Positions 1-10,734 of a stretch of DNA of 64,000 nucleotides are shown here, piece after piece; position 1 is the first letter of the stretch, and each line of letters opens with the position of its first letter. Location of the stretch: the NCBI GenBank assembly GCA_016648135.1, contig JADDOH010023109.1:1-64000 (forward strand), read 5' to 3'. A program made the position numbers and the translations under genes. Origin of the DNA: Agrypnia vestita (Eukaryota; Arthropoda; Insecta; Trichoptera; Phryganeidae). Under the pieces are notes generated by a model. That model was not told the origin of the DNA. It saw nothing but the letters and a program-made list of their open reading frames with translations, and did not search any database.

Positions 1-1000
1 TACTCGTGTACGGAGGATATTGAGATCGAAGGGTTTGCTCTATATATTAGGAAGCTGGTTGTTAAATTTATATGAATAGATTGTACATTAATTCATAGGT
101 TATCTTAATTCTGGAACTTCAAATTTTTCGTAGCTCGCATTTGATAGGAGAAATATACAGTCAATATTTACTCGGTTGAGTTGGTATAGCTTGAAGGGGA
201 TGTGGGGAGTGTTAGTGGGAGTATATTCTGGGGGAAGGGAGGTATATGCTGGGGAAAGTAGTATAGAGTTGCGAGGTGGTGAACACTAGGAGTGTACCAT
301 TGTAAGGGAAGCAAGGAGGATAACAAAGTGGGGGAAGGGGCGTTCCTTTTAAGTGTTGATAACAGGATGGAACTTGAGTGGTTAGCAGACACAATAATGA
401 GATTACTGAGGCATTCAATCGATTATGAAGAATCGAACCTTTTCAGTCAATTGAAAAAAAATTATATACAGTCCCTTTCGCTTTCAAATCTTATATTTAT
501 ATCAGTTGTACACTTTTCATTTGAATGACAGGCAGATGGTTTACAGTAGCTTTAAATAGGCAAAGAAGGTTCCACTGAAAAAGAATTTGGCACTGATAAG
601 AACAACGATTTATTTTAAAAGGAATTTTAGAAACTCTTGATAAGTATCACGAGATATACTATCCTATTGGGTTATTTAGCAGATAGGCTTGGTCTGATAG
701 ATCATTCCTCTCTCTAAATAAGGGGGAAGCTGTGATGGTCGACATAGAGATAGATTTAATAAATTTAGAAAATCTTAAAATAATAATATTCAAAAAAGCC
801 AAGTATGGACATCAAAAATATATTTCTTCTGGTTTGAATCGTTTAAAAGTAAAAGCCTGATATATTTCTCAAGATTCTATGTATTACAAGAGGCTAACAA
901 AATATTGAATATTCAGCTATACAAGTAATATTTTCTTAGATCTTTATTATACCATAGATATAATTCTGTGTTAAATTAATATTGTTTGCCAATCCTAATA
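1..1000. other. AT-rich DNA, no recognised feature
   Basis: Only short open frames with no recognisable domain lie here. A purine-rich GGGGA-type stretch on the + strand at 190-345 gives two overlapping low-complexity minus-strand frames that I consider spurious. I see no repeat shared with the rest of the window. Confidence 0.6.
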
Positions 1001-1009
1001 GACTCGATC

Positions 1010-1500
1010 TTGTGAGTAGGTGCGAACGAGCCTTTATTATTTATGAATAGGAACAGCAAGTCTCGCGTGTAGCGAGTGCTTTACCATTATCTTAACGAAA
1101 CGGACCAATCACAGGCGCGCTTTGCCTTCGACGGGTTGAGCCGGAGGCGACCGTCCTGATGACTGAATCCGGCCAATGGCGAGCGCCGGCGGTGAGGTCA
1201 TCGGGCATAGGATGAGTCACTGCACTAGCGTGGATTTCGAAGATATGGTGCAATCGAGAGTATAAAAGGAGCGAACACGAAATACTCAGCCCCTTCAGTT
1301 CGAGACCAGACTTGCGAGCGGGAGCGCTGCCCAACAGACTACCGACGGAGCCCTGAGTTCCAGAACAGCATTTGCGGACGGAGTTGCTGCCCGGACTTAT
1401 GGAGGAATCTACCATTCATCAGTACCAGAGAGGATCATACCGCCACTGTGTAACAGCTAAGGAACACATTTATATTATCTATCGATTAATTATTTTCACT
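1010..1500 (+). mobile_element. GC-rich promoter region, probable LTR fragment
   Basis: This island is far richer in C and G than its surroundings. It contains TATAAAAG at 1261 and an initiator-like TTCAGTT at 1294-1300, so a transcript would start near 1297 on the + strand. The next 130 bp are CpG-containing and have no good reading frame. A compact TATA-plus-TCAGT promoter in AT-rich repeat DNA is typical of LTRs of insect Ty3/gypsy or BEL elements. I could not define TG...CA ends, target duplications or a downstream gag, so an orphan host promoter is the alternative. The 107-residue minus-strand frame across 1092-1415 has no recognisable domain and is probably incidental. Confidence 0.4.
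1261..1300 (+). promoter_or_regulatory. Core promoter: TATA box plus initiator
   Basis: TATAAAAG starts at 1261 and TTCAGTT spans 1294-1300. The TATA-to-initiator spacing is about 36 bp, slightly long but close to that of insect promoters. It lies in the middle of the GC-rich island. Confidence 0.5.
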
Positions 1501-1581
1501 ATTGAAATGTATTATTTTGGGAAGATTTAAAATCGGAACAATAATGTATAATTAATATCACGATTTCTTGTGTGATCTTGG

Positions 1582-1890
1582 CTCAATTCGTACGGGAATA
1601 TCTCCCAAACGAATATATTTTGATGCTTGGGGATTTTCATACCATTTGTATTAACAATTGATTTTACGGAGCTCTATAAGCAGTGCGTAATAGATTCATA
1701 ATATTGTCGACGCGTTATGTATTGCATAACCAGATATCAATCCAAATCGTACGAGAAATTCTTCCGAACGAATATATTTTAAAGTATGGGGATTTTCAAA
1801 CTATTTTTACTAATAATTGAATACACGTAATTCTATAAGAAATGCTTAGTTGCCTTATAATAATTGTGTTGCATAAGTATTGCGCAATCC
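1582..1890. repeat. Diverged tandem duplication, period about 160 bp
   Basis: Two direct copies are recognisable, roughly 1582-1740 and 1741-1890. Both contain TCGTACG (1587 and 1747), then ACGAATATATTTT, then GGGGATTTTCA, then a TTGCATAA-like block, in the same order. Identity is moderate, so the duplication is not recent. A weaker echo (AAACGGATATGTTTTATTTC) appears near 3090. No coding frame is shared between the copies. Confidence 0.7.
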
Positions 1891-2090
1891 GGTCTTCAGC
1901 CAAGTCTTTATGATTTGAGTACCTCGGTACATCTGGCTTAACAAGTAGCTTCAGAATGACGAGTAAAGGACAGAATGGGGAGATCTAACTAAAGATTGGG
2001 GATATCTGGTTTGTGTTAGCCTAGCTGGCTGAGGGGTGGATGATTGCCGGCACTTGGGCGTGGAACCCGCACAAGCCCCTGCAGGGCCCC

Positions 2091-2303
2091 TTAAAGGCGG
2101 GGTCCTCCTTGTTGCTCGGGGTCGTCAATAAACCGACCACCTAACCTCATCTGGCGCAAACTACTTAAACCAACAAAAAGGTTCCCTTTGTCTTTGGAAG
2201 GATTTCCATGCTTGAATGCTGTAAAACCTTGATAGAAAACGTTAACTTCTATTTCGTCCTCTGTAAGAAAGACAGGGCCAGAATAAATATAAAAATCATT
2301 CAC
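2091..2303 (-). other. Unrecognised 70-codon open frame
   Basis: This minus-strand frame has mixed, protein-like composition (for example GFTAFKHGNPSKDKGNLFVG) in a moderately GC-rich patch. I do not recognise a family. There is no obvious promoter or splice-site context. It could be a fragment of a retroelement ORF or chance. Confidence 0.2.
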
Positions 2304-2482
2304 TCATATGGAATAGCTGGGATATTATAAATATGTTACTAACACTCTAACATTTGTCCAAAGTAAATGTTGCAAGATGCAGAATCGTGGGACGCCGCTC
2401 TGAAAAGGCATAATGAGATTGCACAATAATTTGTAACATCGCTGACTATGCCCGCAAAGGAGGCTAATGTCGTCATCAATTC

Positions 2483-2758
2483 GTACCAAAAGAGTACATG
2501 ATTCTTCAAACACCGGCCTAAAAGAAAGGCGCCTCAAGACAACACACATCATCAGAAACTCGTACCAAAAGAGTACGGCCTTCTCAATTATAAGCCTAAA
2601 AGAGAGGCGTCACAGGATCACATCTCGTAAAGAAGAGATAGAGTCTCGGGATGCAGTAAGTTCCGGAGGAACAAGGGGGGCCGTTTAGTCACTTAGGAAG
2701 TCGGCCACCGGGTTTAGGCGGGCGCGGAGCCTCTACCCCTCTCAGCAGAGATGCTGAG
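2483..2758 (+). repeat. Array of short stem-loops with AAAAGA-type loops
   Basis: Six small perfect hairpins occur in 276 bp. GTAC stems with a CAAAAGA loop lie at 2483-2497 and 2562-2576; the second extends to a 5-bp stem, 2561-2577. GCCT/AGGC stems with AAAAGAA or AAAAGAG loops lie at 2516-2530 and 2594-2608. ATCTC/GAGAT with loop GTAAAGAA lies at 2622-2639. CTCAGCA/TGCTGAG with loop GAGA lies at 2741-2758. The first four form a two-hairpin unit duplicated with periods of 79 and 78 bp, so an indel changes the reading frame but not the stems. That favours nucleic-acid structure over coding. It may be part of a retroelement leader. Confidence 0.5.
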
Positions 2759-2759
2759 G

Positions 2760-4720
2760 GTTTAAAAAACCAAAATTAGCATTCAAAGAAACTATTATTT
2801 CATATAAACTCACGGGCTGTTGTAGAATCCTTTCGAACAAACCATCCCCGAGACCTTATCTATTTATTCATAAAGAAGTTTCACTTCAAAAATGTGGTAT
2901 TTCGTAGATAGCAAATATATGTATTATTTTCCCACGGAATTAATATGAACAGGTTCATGCACGTCTAAGACGGAACCATTCAAGGTAAGAATATGCTAAT
3001 ACAAAGTGTTTATAATTATTAATTTCAGTGTTATTTAATATGTGAATTTCTCCTCTTTATGCCGTTCGATTGATTTTATTGGGTTGTTTCCAAACGGATA
3101 TGTTTTATTTCTAATACACGAATTCTTCTGGTGAACGTATTTTATTGTAACATAAATGTATAGATTATTAGGTTCGTTAGATGTTTTTATTACGTAATAT
3201 TATGCAATTGTTTCCACACTGCTCCTATAAAAGAATTTGAAGTTATTACGATACACAACGGGGTCCTTCATCCATTAGACGAATCATGTGCCAATTCAAC
3301 GACGTATTACGAATAGTATATATTGTATTTATCGAGATTTAGTCGCATTTATTATTTCTAGTGAGGTTTTTAGTATTGGTTCCAGGCGCCATTATGAGGC
3401 GGAAATAGTTCATATTCATAGCCCGACTGCAATAGGTATTTTTGTCGCGTAAGAGGTAGCACTTTTAGAAATATAACTACGTTTTATGTTTCGTCCCTGA
3501 CGGACAGGATGGTATAGCTGTGGCTATTTAGGTAATATACTTAGTAAATGCAAAGGGCATTAGGTATTTTCAATATAGTATGCGAACCCAAGATGTTAGA
3601 AATATTTTAGTTAATATTTTTAGTTAATTTTGCATTCAAAAGCGAAATTTTCACAGAATAATTATTTCCAGTTAATAATATATATTTTAGTTAAATGTAT
3701 AGTTAGCACAGGCAGAGTATTAATATTGTATAGAATACATTATTTATAATATTTCAAGAAGGTATAATATTTTATTCCGCGATCCTTTTATAGCTACAGC
3801 GTATCTGTCGACCTCAGCCGTTGCCACCCGAGCCATACAACTATTTTCACTAACATCATACGGCAAATGACTTTATTCATTGCAATGAAATTAATATTAT
3901 TTAATTATTTACAGTTAATACGTATTTTTAGTTAATTTATCGTATAGAACAATTTCTGATAGTATAGAACATTATTTCATATGAAAAGTTGAATTTTAGT
4001 AGTAGTAATATTTCTGTATTGAATATTTAATTTTTAACAACTGTATCGCTACATCATATGGTTGAAGTCGACCGGTTGCATCCTGTCGCTCAATCGCGCG
4101 CGCTCACATATAAGAATAATGAAATATTTAATAATCCAATATATTGTATTTTGAACGCGACGTTTTGCTACTTACTAACCTTCATTATTTAGTAGGCCCC
4201 ACATTAGGGTCATCTTACATCGTTAGCCGTGAAAAGAATATGATTTACATTGATTTGCAATGGAATGATTTGTATTATAGATTTGCTTCGCCTTATATAT
4301 TCAACACACACCCCATGGGATGTCTAACTCTGGTGCCGGACCAGGAGCTATACTAAATTATTATTAAATGTATCAAACCGCGATGCATTATTATCTACCC
4401 GGCCACCACAGTGGTTGTCCGCGACCAGGAGGTCGAAATGAAAAATATAATAATAAGACTAAACTCGCGTCAACTATTTTACGACTGAATAATATTTTTC
4501 ATATAATAGAAAGCATCTCTAGAAAATACCGTCATTTGATTAGGACCCACTATCTACCAGGGTCATCTCAAGGCAGTACGTCTATATAAAATTGAATCAA
4601 ATTTAATCATTATTATGTAATTCTGAACAAACATTTAGCTAGATTTGTTGAATTAAAATTGAAAAAAATATAAAATGATGCTCGAAGCTAAAATAATATA
4701 ATTAAAATCTTTAAATCATA
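2760..4720. other. AT-rich DNA with recurrent TTTTAGTTAAT motif
   Basis: No gene is recognised. Between about 3605 and 3935 the motif AGTTAAT recurs several times, usually after a T-run. Two adjacent 70-73 codon frames (4144-4356 and 4368-4589, + strand) show no recognisable domain. Confidence 0.4.
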
Positions 4721-4721
4721 A

Positions 4722-5262
4722 CTAACTTACGATCACGCCGTTTCCCCGTGGGGGCAAGCAGAGAGGATAGAGCGCCATACTCTTCTGTCCTGACATACAA
4801 CTTTCGCTTCATCTACATTCATACATCTTCGCATGCAAGCTCGACGGTTGTTGAGGCTTCTAAAAGGACCATCTTCCAGTATCTGGTTAATCTGGTCACG
4901 CCACGTCTTCCGTGGTCGCCTTCTCCTTCTGGCGCTTGCATAATATATCTTTCTTACCATTCATTCGCTCAACATGCCCAAGCCACTTGACGATCCTATT
5001 ATTATTCTATGTATTATGCTACGATTAGCTTAACATTCATTCCTAATATCTTCATTCTTTAATCTATCATACATGAATTTTCTACTCATACATCTAAAGG
5101 ATCTCCACTGCATTCAATCTACTTTCGTTCCTCTTCTTCTAGCTCCAGGCTTCACTTCCATACGTTAGTGTCCGTACCAGGACTCCATTATGTAGCCCTA
5201 GTTTTGCCTCTGTAGACATATTTCTATTAGAAATTATTGCATTCAAAGCACCGTTCACCCTA
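4722..5262 (-). pseudogene. RTE-type LINE reverse transcriptase, C-terminal relic
   Basis: The minus strand encodes the stretch that ends RTE-clade polyproteins. Near 5262 it reads NRVNGALNAI, then GVLV.TLTYGSEAW, NAVE and MYDRLKNEDIRNECKA, then the terminal RPRKTWRDQINQ and RRVWRSILSACPHGETA stretch (frame 4733-4960). Frameshifts separate these pieces. Downstream on the minus strand the sequence runs into TTAGTTAG-like repeats, as expected at an RTE 3' end. The catalytic palm is absent, so this is a 5'-truncated dead copy. Related fragments lie near 15.2, 17.4, 19.9, 20.9, 45.4, 51.6 and 53.2 kb. Confidence 0.85.
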
Positions 5263-5269
5263 TTCCCGG

Positions 5270-5776
5270 CAGCGGACCTTAATATCCAACGGACCTTAAC
5301 AACCCTTAAATCATAAATATATTATTCCAAAAAAATAGTTAGGTACTATCGGAACTGAAAACATTTTCCTTGAGAATTTATTTTGTCTCCTATAATATAT
5401 CCTTCAATTAAAACTGAAAGCTTCCACTTTTAGAATGCGTACATAATATGATTGCTCAGAAATAAGGAAATATGATGTCGGATGGAGACGTCTGGGGAAT
5501 ACGGTCGTAGGTTACTCCGTAGGTTACTCCGTAAGAGCCCGATATGTTTACGATGCAACAAAACAGGTTACTTTACGAGCCGTGCACCGCGAATCCACTG
5601 CTGCAGATATGCAAGAAGACATCACACCACCGGGTTCATTTTGAAAACCTACCTTGACTTTTCTATAAAAATATTCCGTTATATTCATTCAATACGTAGA
5701 AAATTGTATACATAGATTGTGGAAAAATTTCGCAGATTATGGGAATTTTTCTTACCAACTAAAGCAATTAAAGTGA
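5270..5776. other. AT-rich DNA, nothing recognised
   Basis: A short + frame at 5482-5715 contains a small tandem repeat (GTAGGTTACTCC twice near 5507-5530) and no recognisable domain. Confidence 0.4.
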
Positions 5777-5817
5777 TAGATTATAATTAATATGATTTTC
5801 ATATTAATTATAATCTA
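5777..5817. repeat. Perfect 19-bp hairpin
   Basis: The arms TAGATTATAATTAATATGA and their exact complement are separated by TTT, and one further flanking pair matches. It adjoins the foldback at 5839-6127 and may be its outer remnant or a simple AT palindrome. Confidence 0.8.
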
Positions 5818-5838
5818 TTATAAATTTAATATACCTGA

Positions 5839-6127
5839 TTAATAAAAATAAACTTAGTTTTCACCACTTTTGTATTGAAAAATATCAACATGTTTCAGAG
5901 TCCATGGCGCCTTCGTCAAGATACAATTTTATTGTATACAAATTAAATTCAAAATTTGTTAGTATACAATTGTATATTGATACAATTTTACTGTATACGT
6001 ACAAATTAAATTCAAAATTTGTTAGTATATAATTGATGATGAAGTAGATGAAGGGGCCATGGACTCTGAAACATGTTGATATTTTTCAATACAAAAGTGG
6101 TGAAAAGTAAGTTTATTTTTATTAATT
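5839..6127. mobile_element. Foldback element F1
   Basis: Arms of about 70 bp (5839-5909 and 6055-6127) are almost exact inverted copies. They contain ACATGTTTCAGAGTCCATGG and its complement. The centre holds two direct copies of a roughly 60-bp AT-rich unit (about 5919-5975 and 5976-6036). The arm layout resembles the repeat family at 10.0-10.35 kb (GAAACATGTTGA next to a CCATGG or CCATTGG hairpin), so the two are probably related. No coding capacity. Confidence 0.8.
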
Positions 6128-6408
6128 ATACTTATAATGTCACCAAAAAATTATTTAGATGTTTTTGAGGAAGAAGTTATTATAAATTTATTTAATAAAT
6201 GAACACAACTTCATAACGCTCACACAACTGCATTTTATTTTTGTCACGATTAAATATTCCGTTACCTTTCCAATCAATAAATCTTAACGATAACTCACCT
6301 GTTGATGAGAGGAAATGCACTTCGATGCACCTCTTAAAACAACACAGGGAAATAAATCAAACATTGTGCTAAGAATGTTCTTAGGTTTTCACGGCCATTC
6401 AGAATCTT

Positions 6409-6582
6409 CAAATTTGTGTTTACTGGGGTATTATGCCGTGTTGTAACGACCTTTCGGGCCGACGATTCGGATTAGATTGCAGGGTCCATCATCAGGGCTG
6501 ATGTGGACCCTGCAATAGGATCCGAAACTTCGGCCCGAAAGGTCGTAACAACATGGCATAATACCCCAGTGACACAAACTTG
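6409..6582. mobile_element. Foldback element F3, near-perfect 174-bp palindrome
   Basis: The arms of about 87 bp face each other with almost no spacer (centre near 6495-6500). They contain ACTGGGGTATTATGCC, ACGACCTTTCGGGCC and TTGCAGGGTCCA with their complements. Such a structure would extrude a long cruciform or make long double-stranded RNA. A shortened relative lies at 23574-23640. Confidence 0.9.
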
Positions 6583-6715
6583 AAAAAAACATCGTGCTCT
6601 ACCTCCCTATAGAGTTTAATTTATTTTAAAATTAAAATAGTTTTGATATATTATGATACATACAAAATGTTAGTAATCGAGAGATCTTGACATAATACCT
6701 AGTATTTTTTATTTT

Positions 6716-7366
6716 TTAAGGCGATCTTCTAGCAGAATGAGAAAATTTCATCATTTTTTCTCATATCTTCTCTTGCGTTTTTTATCACATTATTGTATGG
6801 ATATATCTCATTTTAAAATTTATTCATCAGGTTATATATATTTTAAATACGAAAATCTTATTAAAATGTCACAAAATAAATTATATAATTGATTAATAAA
6901 TTACCAAACCTTCGATGTTTTAAAAATGAAGAAAATTGCTCCACTTTTATGACTGAATGGCCTGTTGAGATGTCTTTTTTATTCAATAATATTACAAAGT
7001 AAACGATAATCTTAAATTTATTCCAATTAAAAAAAATCTGTTAGTTTGTTTGCAATTTATGTTTTAAAAAATACTTTTTTATTATTGAATAAAAAAGACA
7101 TCTCAACAGGCCATTCAGTCATAAAAGGCCCACAAAGTGGAGCAATTTTCTTCATTTTTAAAACATCGAAGGTTTGTTAATTTATTTATCAATTATATAA
7201 TTTATTTTGTGACATTTTAATAAAAATATTCGTATTTAAAATATTTGTAACCTGATTAATAAATTTTAAAATGAGATATTTTCATACAAAAATGTGATAA
7301 AAAACGCAAGAGAAGATTTGAGAAAAAATGGTGAAATTTGCTCATTCTGCTAGACGATCGCCTTAA
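6716..7366. mobile_element. TTAA-flanked long foldback element F4
   Basis: TTAA lies at 6716-6719 and 7363-7366, and the element between them spans 6720-7362. The arms (about 6720-6990 and 7081-7362) are roughly 275-bp inverted copies starting GGCGATC and containing AGCAGAATGAG, AACATCGAAGGTTTG-type sequence and CTCAACAGGCCATTCAGTC. The loop is about 90 bp. The right arm has an extra GTGGGCCTTTT-type insertion near 7130. TTAA target sites are characteristic of piggyBac-type transposases, so this may be a non-autonomous piggyBac-like MITE. The TIR does not look like the canonical CCC start, so the assignment is tentative. Confidence 0.75.
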
Positions 7367-7379
7367 GAAAGCCATGCAC

Positions 7380-7850
7380 CGGAGGGTAAGAGGTAGCAAA
7401 AAAAGCCTTTTTTAATGTTTTCCACATACATTATTATATCCACGAGGGCAAGTGAGCACTTGTGTCTCCAGAATGCGACGGTGAGATCGCCCGGGGCTTT
7501 ACCTAGTACAAGGTTTACACTGCAAGCTTTTGTTCTCTTTTAATTAGCAAATTTAATTAAACTCCTGGCGTAATGAGGACGCGACATTTTTCATTATTTT
7601 ATTTATCCCTTACTCTACGAAGAAAATTATGTAAATTATAAATGTCCATTGTAATATTTTTATTTTATATTTTTATGTGGCCAAATAAGTACCTAATCGA
7701 GTTGAAGAGTGATTTTTTGCTACATTGATTTGACATGACGCACACTGATTGATTTAATTTTATATTTGATCACATTAATCACAGGTTAATTTTATATTTG
7801 TCATTCGTATTTTGAAAAATGCTTTTAATATGTATGCATCTTAATTTAAG
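7380..7850. other. AT-rich DNA, no gene recognised
   Basis: Only local features are seen. TTAATTTTATATTTG occurs twice near 7757 and 7788 with a variant between. No domain-bearing frame was found. Confidence 0.4.
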
Positions 7851-7854
7851 GATT

Positions 7855-8261
7855 TGTGGTGAGCCAGACCTGGCTGGACTCTAGTCCCTTGAGCGTGCCT
7901 AATGGACCTATCGCGCTCGAGGGAAACTGCCCGCCAGTACCGCCCCATTCTCTCACCGACCGGCGCCCGCGATACCACGCTCAAACTCGCGCTCCGTATA
8001 TTGTTGTATAACGCATTCTCCAACATGTAAAGTCTTGTGACTTCAATAAACTAACGAGTAATTGTGAGTACTTCTTTATATTCATCCTGTATTACATCCT
8101 GCTCAGCTTGTCATACCCCTTCACACTCAACACACATTCATTCACACGCCTTCCGCGGTCATTCAACGTGCATCAGACTGATTGTGCATTTTGGCAGAGG
8201 TGCATAATCACACTGTATCACTCGCGAATACACGCATTACATCAAATCATATCCGCCACAC
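7855..8261 (+). mobile_element. Probable LTR of an LTR retrotransposon
   Basis: This GC-richer block begins near TGTGGTGAGCC, contains an AATAAA polyadenylation signal near 8045 followed by TTCTTTATATTCATCC, and is followed directly by TGGTGACACCGATATGAT (8262-8279). TGG-initial sequence right after an LTR is the usual start of a tRNA primer-binding site. No gag or pol frame follows, so it is a solo or decayed 5' LTR at best. The left boundary is a guess. The 61-codon minus frame inside has no recognisable domain. Confidence 0.4.
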
Positions 8262-8279
8262 TGGTGACACCGATATGAT
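8262..8279 (+). other. Primer-binding-site-like sequence
   Basis: TGGTGACACCGATATGAT directly follows the putative LTR. It begins with TGG, complementary to the CCA end of a tRNA. The tRNA was not identified. Confidence 0.35.
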
Positions 8280-8289
8280 TTATAATACG

Positions 8290-9960
8290 ATACAACCATC
8301 TGCTAAAGATTGTTAAAAAATATAAATATTGTCGCGTATTCATCGCTTGATTAAAGTGCTTGGGTAAACGATAAAATTTATTTGGAAAAGTACTTATATA
8401 TATTAGGACTCGCTAGCATGTTTGCGCTCCAAAATATCACTTGATAAATCACCCGTGTATGTCGCTCGCTGATCGCAGTTTTACATTTGGAACTGCCTGG
8501 TGCTCGGTGTCGGGCTGTATATAGCTGCCACTTTGCTTAGAAACATCAGGCCATTTCCGTACTCCTCTCGACCGCTCGAGGTCTTCCGTGGTCTCAAGAA
8601 CCTTCAGGAAACAATTGGTCTGCTGTGCCTCTCCCGACTCTGAAACCGCACTGGTCTTCTTGGACCTTGTTTTCTATTAGTCTGCGATATTCGTTCTCCA
8701 GAATGCAAGCATATTCTTTTATTTATTAAAAATGGGGATTATCAGTTCTGTTCGCCTTTTGGGTGCTTGCTTGGCTTCCACGTATCTGAAAATATGCGGG
8801 CTAACCGTATCTTTTATCTTAGCTATTTTTATAGCCAGCAGTATCTTTCAACGAGATTTTTCTTAGCGTTTTATAGTTGAGAACACTTTGGGTTTACATC
8901 CCTATATTTATTAATGAAAAATATATTTAAAATTATTATCAACCTTCGTAATATCATTATTCAATTTGTCAGTAGGTACAACGCATAAATTTTGTATAAT
9001 TACGTCTCATCAATGTCATCCATTAAGTGGATGAACATTGTACATTTGCTGTCACTATTAAAGAGCTATTTAATAACTATAACGATGGGAGTATTTTGAA
9101 ACACGTAAAATAGATATAACGTAATTCTAAAGACATTACCAAAGTAATTAATATCAAATTATTCAGCGAAAAATTCTCTATGTTAAAAAACGTTTACAGA
9201 TATTTTGGGTGAGACGATAATATATACATTTTATTGTAAATATAGACAATAAACAGAAATTGCGGAATTATTTTTAAAACAGCACACACGGGGAAAAAAC
9301 CTATGAGAAAATTTGTTCTTAATTTTGATGCAAAATAAATATAATATCAATTTAATTATGCATTTTGTATTTATAAATTTTTTTCTTATAATAAAGACGA
9401 CAACAATAAAAATCATTCCTATTTAATTTAGTCGTATCCTTTTTTAGACCATTTTGAGAATAATTTGTATTACAAACTTGTAAAAAGCTTCGAAATAATG
9501 TCATCGATAGTTCTTTTTTAAAAATTTGATATAAAAGTATTAATTTTAGTTACTTTAATAAAATAAGTATTACCTGCCTATAATTTCCATCAGTAAGATT
9601 TTAGACGTGTTTAAAAATTCAGACAGAGAATTACAACATTCTATCAAAATAAGGCAGATATATTCCTAAAAGATCGATTTTTGAAGCAATTCGGTCGAAA
9701 AGTTTAGTAAATTTTCATGGCCGTTGCTATAGATACGACAATAATAGCACACGGAGACCATTAGCTATTCTGTAATTGTGATGATACTTTTTTTCTGAGA
9801 AAATTTTTCTGATTTTCGTATATAGAGTTGAAATGTTTGTATAATTTATATATGAACGGAATATTTAGGATGGAATCGTAATATTTTATATCACACAAGC
9901 TTTCCGTATGTTATTTTCCTCAAAACAACACTTAACCTGCAGAACTTAATAATAATATCT
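8290..9960. other. AT-rich DNA, no gene recognised
   Basis: A C/T-richer patch at 8440-8660 has no open frame with a recognisable domain. The rest is low-complexity AT. Near 9930-9960 the phrase CCTGCAGAACTTAATAATAA matches sequence near 19412-19433 and, on the opposite strand, near 34230-34250, marking members of one dispersed repeat family. Confidence 0.4.
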
Positions 9961-10011
9961 ATTAAAATATACTTCTTCAAATATAGCAAAATTACTTTGT
10001 GGTGACATAAT

Positions 10012-10345
10012 TATAATTTATATAAAATAACATTGTAAACATCACTTTTTTATTCAAAAAAATTCAACGTGTTTCGAAGCCAATGGCATCTTCATCAGCA
10101 TAACAAAAATAACATTTAAAAATCGAAGTATAAACAATCAAAATATTAAAAAAAGTTATATATGAAAAATGAATAATATAAAGTACCTACTTAACATGAA
10201 TATAAATTTAAAGGATAACTATTTGCAAAATATTTTTAAATTTTATTTTTGTTATCCTGACGAAGAAGCCATTGGCTACGAAACATGTTGAATTTTTTTC
10301 ATTAAAAAAGTGGTGTTTACAAAGTTATTTTATATAAATTATTAA
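10012..10345. mobile_element. Foldback element F2 with hammerhead-like cores
   Basis: Left arm 10012-10122 and right arm 10231-10345 are inverted copies containing ATTCAACATGTTTC-type sequence and the hairpin AGCCATTGGCT. On the + strand the right arm reads CTGACGA (10257-10263), a 16-nt hairpin region, then GAAA (10280-10283). On the minus strand the left arm reads CTGATGA (10098-10092), a hairpin region, then GAAA (10075-10072). The CTGANGA...GAAA order is the hammerhead ribozyme core. A single arm recurs at 19440-19540 and related pieces near 34.05-34.1 kb. Sequence beyond the right arm (to about 10415) matches that beyond the copies at 19.55 and 34.33 kb. Confidence 0.75.
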
Positions 10346-10734
10346 AATATAATTTATTTTAAATTTCATTAAAAATAAACATAGAGATATACACATTAAA
10401 CACAAAGACCATAAATAAAAAAAACCCATAAGCACTGCGGTCCTTGTTTTTCAACAAGTCTTCACACCATTTCGCGGATATTTATGGTTTGATTACTGTA
10501 TTCATTATTACTGTCCTGTTACTGTATTCATTATGGACTAAATCTACAGCGTACTACCCTGCATTTCTATGTGTATTTTTCTCCTATTCCCTGAAAACCA
10601 TCAAGACCCACCCACCTCCCACCGATCTGCCTGGATCTTGTGAAGAATTGTCCTGTTTATCGGGTGTTTGTGAAGAATTGTCTAGTTGGTTAGAATTTAA
10701 GACCTTTGTCCGTTTTGTTCCGTTCTTTGTTGTT

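Noticed and set aside
168..418. Overlapping minus-strand ORFs of 68-74 codons
   Set aside because: They arise from a purine-rich low-complexity tract; composition is S/T/P/L-rich and no domain is visible.
1092..1415. 107-codon minus-strand ORF in the GC-rich island
   Set aside because: It lies across a TATA promoter region of LTR type and has no recognisable motif; GC-rich DNA has few stops by chance.
9231..9416. Hydrophobic 61-codon minus ORF as a membrane peptide
   Set aside because: Hydrophobicity follows from T/A-rich codons (F, I, L, K, Y); no start context or conservation evidence.
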